From: Ceratobasidium sp. AG-K
Taxonomy: Eukaryota; Basidiomycota; Agaricomycetes; Cantharellales; Ceratobasidiaceae
Assembly: GCA_037039685.1 (NCBI GenBank)
Contig: JAWNGF010000004.1
Coordinates: forward strand, 1,178,001-1,242,000
Length of the DNA: 64,000 bases
Reading direction: 5' to 3'
Numbering within the stretch: position 1 is the first letter of the stretch; each line of letters opens with the position of its first letter. The position numbers were made by a program, and so were the translations under genes. Shown in pieces: positions 1-11,041 of this stretch. The notes beneath the pieces are model-generated. The model was not told the origin of the DNA. It did not search any database and worked only from the letters and a program-made list of their open reading frames with translations.

Positions 1-1053
1 ATTCGGGCATGGCTAGGCGGGGGTGAGGGTTAAAGTAAAAGTGGAGATTTCTGGTATTATTGGTGTGAAGCTGGACGTTGATAGATTGAAATGATCGAAT
101 TGAGAAAGCACGGAGAGTCATGTGATCCAACGACTATCGTCACGTGCCAAACACAAGTTGAATTTACAGTGTAAATTTACTACCAAGTAATTTAGCTCAT
201 GCTCTTTGTAACCAAGTGCGGGTTATTTTGGGGCGACCCAATATTCAACCAATGTAGGTCTAACGGTGGTATAATCTTAAAGGTAAATTGAACTTGAATA
301 AGAAGTTAATGGTCGATCTGTGCCTTTTATTTCCCGAACTTCAGGCTCAAAGCTTCGGCGAGTATACCGTAGAGTGACCTAGGGCGACCAACGATTTAGT
401 GAAGATAAGTTGTGCGTTATAGTACAATGGCGACCTCCATGCACTAATCCCATGACATTCATCTCATGGGCACCGGCGATGGTAACACCAAGCAAATCGC
501 AGCGCATGGGGTAAATATGTGCACATGTTCGATGCACCGCGAGCCTACTTGATACTTAAGAGGGCATTCGAGTAAAGGATAGAAGGTACTATAAACCACC
601 CAGTCTACGCCTTTAAATTTAAGTTGTGCTAGCTACCTGTTCGATACTTGGATGTATGCGTCCTAGTAATGTGTATCTTGCTTGGCTCTGGTTCAAGGCT
701 GTGCGTTACGTTTTAGTGATATCTTGGAACAAATGGAAAGGACCTGAATGCTTGGGTTTGCACAAGCTCCCGTAGAGCATCCAACTCGGGCCCCTGTCGC
801 AAAGTGGCCCCCACATCTAATGTAATGCCCTCGGTACACCGCCTGAACTTTGGTTCAATCGAGAATCCCCCCATTTGATATCCACAAAGAAATCAATCAT
901 TCGGGAATGTGCATACAACGGACGATCAGAGCAGCTCTCAAAGCTTATGCGTACGCTGGACGAGCCAAGTTAAGAAAAAGGTAAAACGAGAGCGCGGGAT
1001 CCTGATACAGAGTTAAATCGAAAAAGAGATCGATCGAGTGGATTTGTGTCCGT
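1..1053. other. 3' flank without a recognisable gene
   Basis: I see no supported coding region here. Reading frames are short and interrupted on both strands, and base composition is more AT-rich than the genes to the right. It lies downstream of the minus-strand F-BAR gene and probably holds its 3' UTR plus intergenic DNA. Confidence 0.6.
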
Positions 1054-4000
1054 TTAAAAGAGGGTAACAAAGTTGCTGGGGAAGATTGTACGACCGGGCA
1101 CGCGGCGTGTATCGTCCAGGAGGACACCGTGCCACCAGCCGTCTTCGGGTGTGGCCGTGACGGCGATAATATCCCCTTCTTGGAAGTCGAATTCTTCGTC
1201 AATGCTCGCTGTGTAGTTGTACATGGCTTTGACTGTTGAGCGATTCAATCAGTAATTTTGATATAAATGCACAAGCGAGAACTAACCGTAGAACAGCACC
1301 CCACTTCCGTCATCCAGATACTGTCCGGTCGGCGGGCCACCCTGAACATTCCCATTCGCTTGCTGGGGAGGAAGCGGAGATGGAGTTCTCGTCATTTGCA
1401 GCTGTTGTTGCTGAGGAGGGTTGGGGCTAGCCTGGCGCTGTTGCTGCTGTTGCTGTTGCTGCTGAGGCGGTTGCCCATACCCAGGCTGTCCATACGCCTG
1501 TGGCTGCTGGGGTTGCTGTTGCTGTTGCTGAGGGTAGTATCCTCCTGGAGAATATGGCGGCTGCTGAGGCTGATTGTTCGGGTACTGCTGGTACATCGAG
1601 TGTTGCTGCTGAGGCGGCATACCGTGTTGCTGTTGTGGGGGCATGCTATGTTGTTGCTGGGGCGGCATACCGTGCTGCTGCGGGGGAATAGGCGAGTGCG
1701 TCTGGGGCGGCTGTTGGGGTGGCGGCGCCTGTCCATAAGCTGCGGGAGGGGCGGGCGAAGCCGTACCGCCATACATGCCTGGCCCTGGGGTCGGCGCACC
1801 ATAGCCTGGTTGGCCGTAGTACTGGTGAGGCATCTGTTGTTGCTGGGGGTGCATCTGCTGGGGTGGCATCTGTTGAGGCGGCATTTGCTGTTGCTGGGGC
1901 ATCTGCGGCTGAGGCGTCCCTCCCTGTTGTGCATATGCCTGTCGATACGCCTCGGCCATCGAATCCTGGGCGACATGCCCGCTCGCATCCAACGCGATAC
2001 CAAATGGAGATGGACTTGTGGCTCGTGGCTGCTGTCCAGCCTGAGGGGGGAATATACCCGACTGTCGGTGGGCAGGTTGTTGCTGAGGAGGCTGGTGTTG
2101 GGCTTGGGCATTTGGAGTCGACATTCGGTGTTGGTGCTGCTGGTGCTGCTGTTGCTGTTGCTGTGGCGGCGGGGCGCCAGGATTCGGGCTTGGGGTTCGA
2201 CGCGTACCAATTCCCGCATATCCCTCCCTAGCCGGGCTGGGTGACCTCGCAGGAACCTGACCAGGTGCGGTCATATGGCTACCCTGACGACTCAACCTAC
2301 GTTCGTTCGGCAACGCCTGGCCGTAACGCGAAACAACATCCTCCACAGGAGCTGCAGCCGCCCCGATACTTTGTCCGCGAGGACGCATAAACTCGGCCGT
2401 TGGACTAGCCGCAACAGGCGTTACTGGTCGCGATGACGGATGAGCGCCCACAACAGACGCGGCGGAATACTGATAATCCATGTTGAGCGCCTGGTTTTGC
2501 GCTTGCGCGTGTTCAGCAGCCGTGAATGCGCCAGCGGGTGCCTGGAGCGCGCTTCCCCCACGGTTCGGTGGCGCTTGACCCTGCCGGGACGAGGTTGGAG
2601 AATACGGCGGTCCGGGAGACTCCATGGTGCCTCGCCGAGGTGGTTGACGAGGAGGCCCGTTGCGCAAGTTGGCGAGCTGTTGTGCGAGCGGGTCGGCAGC
2701 GTCCCCTACAGTCGATGGGGGGCGGGGGTTGGACTGGGCCTGCTGATGAGAGCCCATCCGGGCAAGAGCATTGGCGCCTTGAGGGTCGGCGGTTGGATCG
2801 ACGTCGTACGTATTCGGGCCAATCTTGAGTTGAGTCCTTTCCTGGCTTGGAACGCCTTGTGCGGGCTGACCCTGTCGGAAAGCGGCCGGGTTTGCCATCC
2901 CGGGTAGAGGCACAGACCCAGCGTGTGGAGGGTGTTGCATAGCCGCAGCATGGGGTGGAGCCGGAGTTGGCGCAGTCGTCGAACGGGGCGGGGGATTCGC
3001 CTGTGGTGGCGCGGCTTGCGAAGCGGGACCATGCCCGTTCATGCTAATCGGCGTCTGAGGCGGCATGGAGTCTCGGCGAGCACGCGACGTCGCTCGGCTT
3101 GCACGTCCATCGCCCGCGGAAATGCTCTCTGCTCGGCCTCGCTGACCACCTGCTCCCACCCCAGCTCTGTTCACAGGCTCTTCATCCTCTTCTTCTTCTT
3201 CAGGCGGCGGTGGAGGCCGGCGGTCAGGTATGGGGCGAGAAGATTTGCGGACGAAATCGGCAGGGCGAGTGGTCTGTCGGTATGGTGTGCCGTCGTGGTT
3301 CTGGTAGGAGATGACTTGTGGGGGGTTGGGGATATCGTTTCCGGTACCATAATGACGGACAAAGTACTCAATATCCCTCTCGGTATCGATCGACTCGAGC
3401 GCTATTCGAATCTTTTCGCATGACTCGTCATCGGCGACGCATACGGTCGAAATGCTATTGGCAAAGTTCCACATGTTGTCTTTCATGAATTCGATTCGTT
3501 CGTCTTCCAAGTCTTGGCATTGCTGTACAAAAGTTAGTTGGAAATGACGGCAGTGATCCAAATACATACGTCACAGAAATTCTTCCATTCTGCATCCCAC
3601 TTGCGCGTCGTATCAGCGAGCGCACGAACAAAGTTGCCAAACTCTCGCTCGTTGATCTTGACTGTCTCTTGAAGTTTCTCGAGCTTCATATGGAGCTTAT
3701 CGAGTTCCCGACCCTGAACAAGCGCGGATTGGCCAGTGAAGGCGTTGATTTTGATGCAGTCGCTCTCGTATTTCTCCCGAGTGCGATTGACATGGTTCTC
3801 CTGTGTTTGTTTAGTCTTGAATAGCTTTTCTACGGGTCCTTGAATCTGAGAACAAAAGTTGTAGCAGAAATCATTTGGCGTAATGAGTGGACGTACGTTC
3901 TTCTTGTGCACCGTCTGCTTGGAGATAAAGTCGGCGACGGGCTGCTCCAAATCCCTTTTGATTTGCTGCGACAATGCCATGTGTGTACTGGCCTGTTTAT

Positions 4001-4417
4001 CGGTCTCGAGCCGTACGCAGTCGAACGAATTGCGCAGTTCCCTTGTAAACAGTATTCAGCCCGGCGGCCTACCAACTCCGTACGTGTCACTCACCCGATC
4101 TCGTCTCGACCCAGCGCCGTTTTGGCTAGTTTGGCAAGGCGTTTCGCATAGTCTTCTTCTATCAATGCTCTGGACACATTTAGCTTTAGACTGACGTGAT
4201 GTGATGTGAGAGTGGCTTACCGTTCCTTCCAATACGCCCGTAGCTCTTCGGATGTCCTCGCCGCACCTCGCATGCGGGCAAACAAGACATCCACGCCTCC
4301 GTCGCCCAGTCCCCAAAAGGCATTACAAAAGTCGAGCGCGCGCTCACCAGCATCTGGCGACTCGGGTCGAGCATAGCGCGATAGTGAAGTGGTGCTCGCT
4401 GGACGACGCGTGGACAT
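1054..4417 (-). CDS. F-BAR and SH3 domain cytokinesis protein (Cdc15/Imp2/Hof1-like)
   Basis: A six-exon model gives about 1,050 residues. The N-terminal 270 residues form an F-BAR (FCH plus coiled-coil) domain, seen in ALDFCNAFWG, LRAYWKERA, EEDYAKRLAKLAK and the basic helical segment running through KWDAEWKNFCD. A roughly 700-residue Pro/Gln/Ser-rich disordered linker follows, with long Q tracts and repeated PPQQQ blocks. The last 60 residues are an SH3 domain (KAMYNY, DGWWHG, FPSNFV). This layout matches fungal Cdc15/Imp2/Hof1/PSTPIP scaffolds, which bind plasma membrane at the division site and recruit actin-ring and septum factors; that role is inferred from the family. The start at 4417 opens the frame just before the FCH domain. 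Phase-compatible introns lie near 4171-4220, 4033-4097, 3845-3897, 3521-3569 and 1229-1281. Which of the Cdc15, Imp2 or Hof1 groups it belongs to is not resolved. Confidence 0.88.
1430..2170 (-). repeat. CAG/CAA-rich low-complexity tract encoding poly-Gln/Pro
   Basis: Runs of CTG/TTG on the plus strand (CAG/CAA in the gene) recur over about 700 bp inside the F-BAR gene linker. They encode Q6-Q10 tracts and a repeated unit of the kind HGMPPQQQ/HSMPPQQQ around 1610-1680. They also create long spurious Leu/Arg-rich open frames on the opposite strand. Confidence 0.85.
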
Positions 4418-4740
4418 CGTCTAGCAATCAGCAACAGAGAATATTATTAATAATGTGACGGGTGGTATTCAGACGAGGGACAACGCGTGGGTCGGACGTG
4501 ACGGTCGTGGAGGGAAGATGTTGTGTCTTGTATCTGGGTGTTGTGGCGGTGCTCGTTCGAGATCGGCTATGCACTATCAACCGAATTAAATCGTCATATA
4601 TTTTCTGTTGTTTCGGACACAGCATGAGCAGCCAGTATATGATGGATAGCGTTGGGACATGCGGTTCAACAAATATAGTAATTTTCTATATGAAGATAGC
4701 GCAAGGCGGCCGTAAATGAATGTATTTTGATGGGATACGC

Positions 4741-5472
4741 CTAAAGCGTCCCCATTCTCTGTTGCACCCGGTCCCGCACAGTCTGAAACGCGTTCATGAT
4801 TGTTTGCTCGTTTATCACAATCTCGGCCACATCTGCTCGGGGTCGGCTGACGCGCGATGCAATCACCGGTCCCTCAGTCTCGATAATTATCCTTTTATGG
4901 TGTCAGGAGAAGCTGTTCAACGGCCATACGCCATTGACTCACCCATCATCGATTGTCTCATCTAGAGCGAGCAGCGTCAAATCCAAATTCTCCAAAATCG
5001 CGCGTTTCTCGACCTGTCCGCGCAATAATAGCGACAATGCATCCGTAAATCCAACGAGTCCCGCATGAGTCATGAGCTCATTCTCAGATGCCGGCGAAAT
5101 AATGTAGAATATCACGTCAAGCGAGTGCTTGTACACGGCTAGGTAGCCTTCATATAAGATGATCTCTCCTACATGCGGCCAAGGGTGTAAGGCTACAGCG
5201 AGAATAATGATTCAGATTGGACATACCTCCGGGTTTCTTGGTCTTTTCCCACAATCCCTTTTCAAATGCGCGTTGCTCCTTCAACGTCGCAAAGTTCTTT
5301 CCACCCGATTCCAAACCTGGCATGGTCGCATGGCGGGGTTTGTAGTACTTGCCAAGCACTCGATTTCCGTCGGTGTCTAGAATGATAAAAGCAGTCGTCG
5401 AGTATAACGTCAAGTTGGCCTAGTCAGATTGCTCAATACAGAGGATGCTTGCTTCAATGGGCCGCTCACCAT
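4741..5472 (-). CDS. RET3: Coatomer subunit zeta (COPI)
   Basis: Four exons encode about 190 residues, the usual zeta-COP length. The protein starts MANLTLYSTTAFIILDTDGN, then carries ALDETIDDGIIIETEGP near the end of a longin-type fold and finishes in an amphipathic C-terminal tail. Zeta-COP pairs with gamma-COP in the F-subcomplex of COPI, the coat for Golgi-to-ER and intra-Golgi transport (family knowledge). Exon 1 is only the ATG at 5470-5472, followed by an intron at 5416-5469. The joins KKPGG/EIILYEG and ETIDDG/IIIETEG keep phase and restore the family consensus. Without the one-codon first exon an annotation would start at the internal Met of MTLYST. It is convergent with nothing and lies divergently from the first CFEM gene across about 460 bp. 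Confidence 0.92.
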
Positions 5473-5936
5473 CGTAAAGTGGTCGTGGGCGCTTGACACG
5501 TATTTACGCCTAGCTCCCTGAAGGCACGTGACACTTTTAGCGTTTGTTCCCTCCTTTCACCGGCTGGACTTTGCCACACTATTATACCTTAATGTGGAGA
5601 CTCAGCTATAGATATAGATATAAACACTTGTAGACCAGACTCAGGCGTGATACGCTATTACTATGGTACGGCACCTTGGCGGGAGGCCTCCTTTAGGGCA
5701 CTGCAATCTAGGCTAGAACTGCCAAGCGACTCGACCATCAAACTCTAGGTGCGGAACGAAGATTGGGCGTATTTGTGGCTGGTGTCATCTGTCGCGCCAG
5801 TCAACCTTTATTCGCTCGAATCCGCAGAGATATAAACCAACCTCGTCTGGTTCAATTGACTACTTTCACCCCTGCCATCCGACTCCCCCACCCGACGTTC
5901 TTCAAGCTCTTGCATTATTTTCACTTAATATTAACT
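5473..5936. other. Divergent intergenic region (zeta-COP / CFEM 1)
   Basis: About 460 bp separate the two divergent starts. It holds short AT repeats (GATATA units near 5610-5630) and a TATA box close to the CFEM gene. No further gene is visible. Confidence 0.6.
5831..5836 (+). promoter_or_regulatory. TATA box of CFEM gene 1
   Basis: TATAAA followed by CCAACCTCG sits about 100 bp before the ATG at 5937. The third CFEM gene has the closely similar TATATAAACCTCGG, suggesting shared promoter ancestry. Confidence 0.6.
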
Positions 5937-6491
5937 ATGAGACATTTCCCCCTTGTCACCTCGCTCCTCTTGGTTGGGACAGTCGTTGCGCAAATACCCA
6001 ACATCCCCAAATGTGTTCTGTCATGTTCAACTGATGCGGCTGCAGCAGCTGGATGCAACAACTAGTGCGTTCCTTTCCCTGATTTAACCCCTCCCCAAGC
6101 ATACTCCATCTCATTTCGCGTCTTATCGCGCTCCGTCACGAGAACGTAACTAAGTGGAAATCCTTGCAGCATGGATTTGCCTTGCGTATGCACCAAGTCC
6201 GAATTCATGGGCCCCGCCGCCAAGTGCGTGCTTGACACATGCTCGACAGAGGATGCCGTGGCTGGAACCAACCTGCAGAAAACCGTCTGCGCAGCGTGTA
6301 TGTTTACCTCTTTCTCGTATCTGGTGCTACTTATTTACTTTGGGCTTGTAGATTCGGGTAACAATGGTACGACGTCGTCTAGTACCGGGGCCTCCCCAAC
6401 TTCCACTAGCACAAACTCGGCACCCGGAGGCAATCCGGCAAGTATAGGACTGGGAGTGCTGGCACTCGGCGCGGCGTTCTTCGCAATATAA
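5937..6491 (+). CDS. CFEM-domain secreted protein, probably GPI-anchored (copy 1)
   Basis: Three exons (5937-6064, 6170-6297, 6352-6491) give 131 residues. Residues 1-19 are a signal peptide ending VVAQ. The next ~65 residues contain eight cysteines in CFEM spacing: CVLSC, GC, the D followed by CVC, then C, C and a last C 15 residues on. A Ser/Thr/Asn-rich stretch follows, then a hydrophobic C-terminus (GLGVLALGAAFFAI), typical of a GPI-attachment signal. CFEM proteins are fungal cell-surface or secreted proteins; known roles include haem/iron capture and host interaction, but no function can be assigned here. The intron phases (2, then 1) are identical in the two other copies at 9278 and 10316. 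Confidence 0.85.
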
Positions 6492-8106
6492 CCTAACTAT
6501 TTTGTATTTCGTCTCGTATTGCCTTAGTTATATTGTCCACTAGCACCTGGCCGCGTTTCGGTTTAGGTGGACCTTAATTTGTATATATATTATCGTGGGT
6601 TCAGGTTGTTGGATTCCCAACCTCATAATTTATGACGAGCCTGGTGTACGAATGGTTGTTCATGGTAGGAGTGTATGGCTGTGGAGGACCCGCCGCTGAA
6701 TGAGCACCTAGGCTTGCAAGTACTCTCGTCTCCCCGCCACCGCATTTAATTGTCTGGTTTAGTGGAACGCATGAAAGCGGTGCTCTAAGCTTCGTGCTGA
6801 TGGGATGTAGTATGCAATATCGATGCACATTCAAGTCGCGCTCGATGGTGGTACATACACTGCCACCCAAAAGTATTGCAACACGTGACCGGGAAAAGGC
6901 GTTCGGGCTCTAGCTCTCGGAGGACTTGCACGTACGACCTGAAAATATACGTATAGAATAAATTGCGCCTAAGTAACGTACTGCAGAAAAATCAAGGAAA
7001 TTCTCAGTGAAAAGGGTGTGAAACGATTAAACAGCTCAAAGGGCGCTGTTGCAATACTTTTGATCATGCATACACCCAGCAGAATCCTGGCTTTCCTGGG
7101 CAATGGAAGGAGCTAAAAAAAAATCGCAAAAATGACATTTGTGTAAAGTACTTGATATCGCCTACATCCAGAGATTTTTGTATGATTATGCGTGCATTTA
7201 GCTTGCTGAAATATCACAAAGCGGCCCGGACAATTTCCGCCTCAGCTCCCCAACCATAGGGAATGAGAGGATAATTATATAGTGAGAAACGTGCGAAGCG
7301 CAATGTAGACCGGATATAAACCGCTTATATGGTAATTTGACGCACTGGAGAGGGTAGTCGCCACGGGGTCGAGTCCATTCATTTATTGGTCGCGCAAGAC
7401 CAACGATGCGTAGGGCTTGAAGGAATTCAGGTTGTGTGGGCTGCAGCTATTTAAAAAGGCCAAGTGGTAAATTCCACTACTGTGGCTGCTTTATTTGTTG
7501 CTCTTGTCATTTTTCCTCGACTACACCATGCCAAGCACTTTGTACACTCGGTGAGCGCCACCATAGCGGCACAGACCTTGCTTAGTCCGCAGGCACACAC
7601 AACTGACGATGGTACCGCCGGCGGATCGACTACTCCCTTGGCCATTAAAACGCTTCTAAACTGTGCAAATATGCGCATACGCTTACTTTTTGTAGTTTTC
7701 TCGTTGGGGAGTCACTGAGATACTTCGCTATTCTAATTTCAGAAGATTACTGTAAGGGCTGATCGCTCTCCTTGTGTACTAGTACAGTTGTCAAATATAC
7801 ATATTTAATTAGATTCCATTAGATCCCCCATCATGATTAATGCGTGAGTTGGCGATTATCACGCGGCCAAGTTTAGGATAGGTCCCCAATCCGATCACAT
7901 CGAGACCTTATTGAGGAAGATGTTCGACACAACACTTCTCATTCGAAACTGTACCTATTGGGATACCTATAAGAAAAAAGCTATGGCAATCACAATTCAA
8001 GTGTTTTCATTTTCGCTTGGAGAATTTGCAAGCAAGGTAATACTACTTTTATAAGTCACACTTTGCTGCCTGGTTTTGTCTCCCCATATGTACGCCCGTG
8101 AATGTA
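6492..8106. other. Gene-poor AT-rich stretch with a possible dead secreted-protein start
   Basis: No ATG-initiated gene is supported. At 7464-7718 a plus frame begins with GTG and reads VNSTTVAALFVALV, which resembles a signal peptide, just downstream of ATTTAAAAAG at about 7448; a TATA-like ATATAAACC also occurs near 7313. This may be a lost small secreted-protein gene whose ATG has mutated, but the rest of the frame shows no CFEM cysteines. The remaining sequence shows no coding signal. Confidence 0.35.
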
Positions 8107-8337
8107 TTATGTCACTAGTACTAGGATCCCAAGCCAATCAATCGAATTCAAAGGGATTGCGGTAATCAAGGTGAGAATATCATATATGCCCACCGGCCAT
8201 GCAACTATATACAGCCAAATAACGGCACCTGATTGGTTCAAAATGATAGGGGCGTGAGGAAGGGCCACCAGGCCAGGGCCAATGAAATTAATCAATGGTT
8301 ACACCTTGTGCAGCGACGAGACTTAAGACATAGGGGC

Positions 8338-9135
8338 TTACCCGATTGCTAGATTGCACACAATACGGGTAGTATGTTGCATGGTTGCTCTTTGAGACTG
8401 AATAGTCTCGAGTCGTTCTTTGGCCCATGCTACGATCAGCTGCTGGAGATCAATTCTATGGTCGTTTAAATCAACGGCTTGGATAAGGAGTGCTTCCGCT
8501 TTGTCCCATCGACCCTGGTTCCGGCATATTTCTGCAAGTTTATTCATGCTTTTCAGCGTATTTGGATGGTCATCTCCGAGCAACCGCCTCCATGTACACA
8601 AGACATGCCCCTGCAGCGACTCTGCTTCGTCCCACCGACCCTGTCTCAGCTATATAATTGCAAGATTGCTCATACTGACCAACGTGGCTGGATGGTCTTC
8701 TCCAAGCACTCGTTTTCGCCGATTTAGGACGTGGTCCTGTAGCGATTCGGCTTCGTCCCAGCAACTCTGCCCCAGGTATGTGGCTGCAAGGCAGTTCATG
8801 CTGTTCAGCGTATCAGGGTGATATTCTCCGAGCAATCGATTTTACGCACGCTGGACCTGCTCATGCAGCGACTCTGATTCGTCCCATCGACCCTGGTTTC
8901 GGCGGGTCTCTGCAAGGCCACTCACGCTTTCCGGCGTGTCTGGGTGGTATTCTCCCAGTACTCGCCCCCGTGTACTCAGTGCATGCTCCAGCAGGGGCTC
9001 CGCTTTTTCAAATCGACCCATCGAATTAAGTTGGGCTGCATATATGCGCGTTGGTTGTGGACGCGGATCAAATTTCACAGGTAACCAAGCGATACGACTC
9101 ATCTGTAGTAGGCTCTCGCATCCTGACTTTTGCAT
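8338..9135 (-). pseudogene. Kinesin-light-chain-type TPR repeat gene fragment with two in-frame stops
   Basis: One continuous minus frame from 9135 to 8338 encodes four ~42-residue TPR units with the motif RVLGEYHPDT...LA..Y..QGRWDEAE. TAA at 8839-8841 and TAG at 8647-8649 interrupt the frame, but homology continues in the same frame after each, so these are nonsense changes and not intron errors. Such repeats form the C-terminus of fungal STAND/NB-ARC proteins or stand-alone TPR proteins. No NACHT or NB-ARC motor is present upstream. A hydrophobic frame at 8107-8295 (minus) lies in the same reading frame downstream but shows no TPR signature; its relation is unknown. No intact start is evident, so this reads as a decaying remnant. 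Confidence 0.75.
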
Positions 9136-9148
9136 TGAGATGAATACC

Positions 9149-9155
9149 TATATAA
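9149..9155 (+). promoter_or_regulatory. TATA box of CFEM gene 2
   Basis: TATATAA about 125 bp before the ATG at 9278, spaced much like the TATA boxes of the other two CFEM genes. Confidence 0.5.
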
Positions 9156-9277
9156 CCCGCAACTGAGCTCCACTGTGTTGTGGCATAATGCCTCCGGCCC
9201 CACGATGGTTTGTGATACGGCATCTCGTACGAGTAAAAGGCTGTGGCCGCTGCAGGCCATTTTTGCATCTCCTGTCC

Positions 9278-9771
9278 ATGCACCTCATCTTAATCGTCCT
9301 CTACGGACTCGCAACCACCGCAGCCCCTAACCATGACATCTCACAATGTGTTTTGGCATGTGCAATCCAAGCTAACACAGTAGCCGAGTGTGTAAGTCCG
9401 TAAGTCACGGTAGTGCAGACATGCCTCGGCGCCGCAGTAACGCTCACTTTTGTCCAGATTAGACCTGAGATGTAGCTGCACACGACCAATGTACCGCGAC
9501 GCTCTCAAGCAGTGTTTGATATCCACGTGCCCAGTCGAGGACCGACTCGAGGCCCTGACGCGAGGAAAGGAAATTTGTGTCGGTGCGGGGTGTAAGTTTA
9601 ATTTGCTCTGGGCACGATTGGCAATTAAATTCGCTTATAGTGGGGGCTGGCTTGGGGGCATCGCCGAGCGGATTGAGGGTCGGGTTCAATGCCGCCCTGA
9701 CCGTCGCTCCACAAATGTCGGGTATGGTCACGACGGCGCTCGGTTTTATTTTGCTGTTGCTATGGTCATGA
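9278..9771 (+). CDS. CFEM-domain secreted protein, probably GPI-anchored (copy 2)
   Basis: Three exons (9278-9399, 9458-9591, 9641-9771) give 128 residues. It begins with a short signal peptide (MHLILIVLYGLATTAAP). Eight CFEM cysteines follow: CVLAC, EC, the D before CSC, then QC, STC and ICVG. The C-terminus is a Gly/Ala linker and a hydrophobic tail ending GFILLLLWS, consistent with GPI attachment or a membrane anchor. The coding length of exons 1 plus 2 is 256 nt, exactly as in copy 1, with the same intron phases. The Ser/Thr stalk is almost absent, unlike copies 1 and 3. The frame upstream of 9278 is open to 9188, but the signal peptide fixes the start at 9278. Confidence 0.8.
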
Positions 9772-10315
9772 CAGTAACATGACGTCGTAGAAGACTGTAC
9801 TCTATGTATTCACGGGCAGAGGGATCAGCTTACGTTGTCATACGAGGCATTTTTAGTACCCTTGTCGCTTGAACATAGGTCTTGGCGGCTAGTCCACATT
9901 TAGATGCACCCTGTCCCTTGATCAACACAGGCTGAGAAAAAAGAACGCCCACGGGGAACGCTGTGCGCACATAGCCAGCTTCAGCCCCAATTACCGACCC
10001 CGGGATCGGTTTCGTTCTGGTACCGAGAGGCGTGCATGCGAGCAGCGGACGCACCGTGCGCTCATGTGAAAGATTTGGGGCACATGGCGGATTTATTCTT
10101 GTGCTCCATCCGGACATGCAGGATTCAATTTGAGGAAGATCAGCGTTCTGTGGCAGGTTCGTTGAATGGAAATGTCCACATGAGGGGCGGATATTTGAAA
10201 TTCGATCAGATGCATCGGAATTCGAAGATGGACTAGACCTCGTGTGGGGTGTATATAAACCTCGGTCCTGCGCTCACACTGGGCAGTGTCGGTCGTTTTC
10301 TCATTCTTATCCACC
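9772..10315. other. Intergenic region between CFEM genes 2 and 3
   Basis: About 540 bp without a supported gene. It contains the promoter of CFEM gene 3 at its right end. Confidence 0.5.
10252..10259 (+). promoter_or_regulatory. TATA box of CFEM gene 3
   Basis: TATATAAA followed by CCTCGG, about 60 bp before the ATG at 10316. The downstream bases resemble those after the TATA box of CFEM gene 1. Confidence 0.65.
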
Positions 10316-11041
10316 ATGAAGTACTCGTTTGCCCTCGTTGCTTTCTTTGCTGGTTACGTTGCCGCTCAGACTGAGTGCATTACTACTTGCTCCACTCAGG
10401 CTGCGCAGACCGCCTGCAACGGCGGATCCTTGTAAGTTCATTGCCATTTTATCTGATCACGTATTCACCAACTTGTTTGATAGCGCCGACCCTTCCTGCG
10501 CTTGTGAGAACACTGCCTTCCAGCAAGCTGCTCTGGCGTGCCTTCAGGAGAACTGCACTGCAGCGGAGCAGCAGCAAGCCCTCCAACTGCAGCAAACACT
10601 TTGTGGAGCCTGTACGTCTACCCGTTTTGTGGAACCGCTCTCATGCCGTTCGTGCAACGCATACTGTACCACGCATGCTAACACTGCTCTCCTCTAGCTT
10701 CTGGCACTGCAAGCGCCTCTGCGAGCGAGCCTGTCGAGACCGAGTCTCTCACTGAGTCTGAGCCAGAAGAGACCGCAACTGCAACTGCACCCTTGTCGAG
10801 CGTTGTCGCTTCGGCAACCTCGCGCGCGTCCTCTATCATTGCTTCGGTGACTTCTCGCACGGCTTCCGTCGTCGCGTCGGCCTCGTCGAACGTTGCCTCG
10901 CGCACTTCGACTGCCGGTGCTGCTACTTCGAGTGCACCTGCCAACGGTGCCAGCGGCCTCGCCGTTGTGAACCTCGCTGCTGCCGGCACCTGGGCCGCCG
11001 TCGCACTCGGTGGCGCCGTCGTTGCTCAGTATGCTCTTTAA
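10316..11041 (+). CDS. CFEM-domain secreted protein, probably GPI-anchored (copy 3)
   Basis: Three exons (10316-10431, 10484-10611, 10698-11041) give 195 residues. The signal peptide is MKYSFALVAFFAGYVAAQ. Eight cysteines follow in CFEM spacing: CITTC, AC, D..CAC, AC, NC, LCGA. After them comes a ~90-residue Ser/Thr/Ala-rich stalk with repeated SSVVASATSR-like units, likely O-mannosylated, then a hydrophobic tail (AAAGTWAAVALGGAVVAQYAL minus a few residues) that fits a GPI signal. Codon use is strongly C-ending, unlike its neighbours, which often marks a highly expressed fungal gene. Introns sit at the same phases as in copies 1 and 2. A decayed copy of its 3' end lies at about 12295-12480. 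Confidence 0.88.

Noticed and set aside
1267..2244. Long plus-strand frames rich in Leu/Arg and Ala/Val opposite the F-BAR gene
   Set aside because: They are the antisense of CAG/CAA repeats encoding the Gln/Pro linker; low complexity keeps all frames open.
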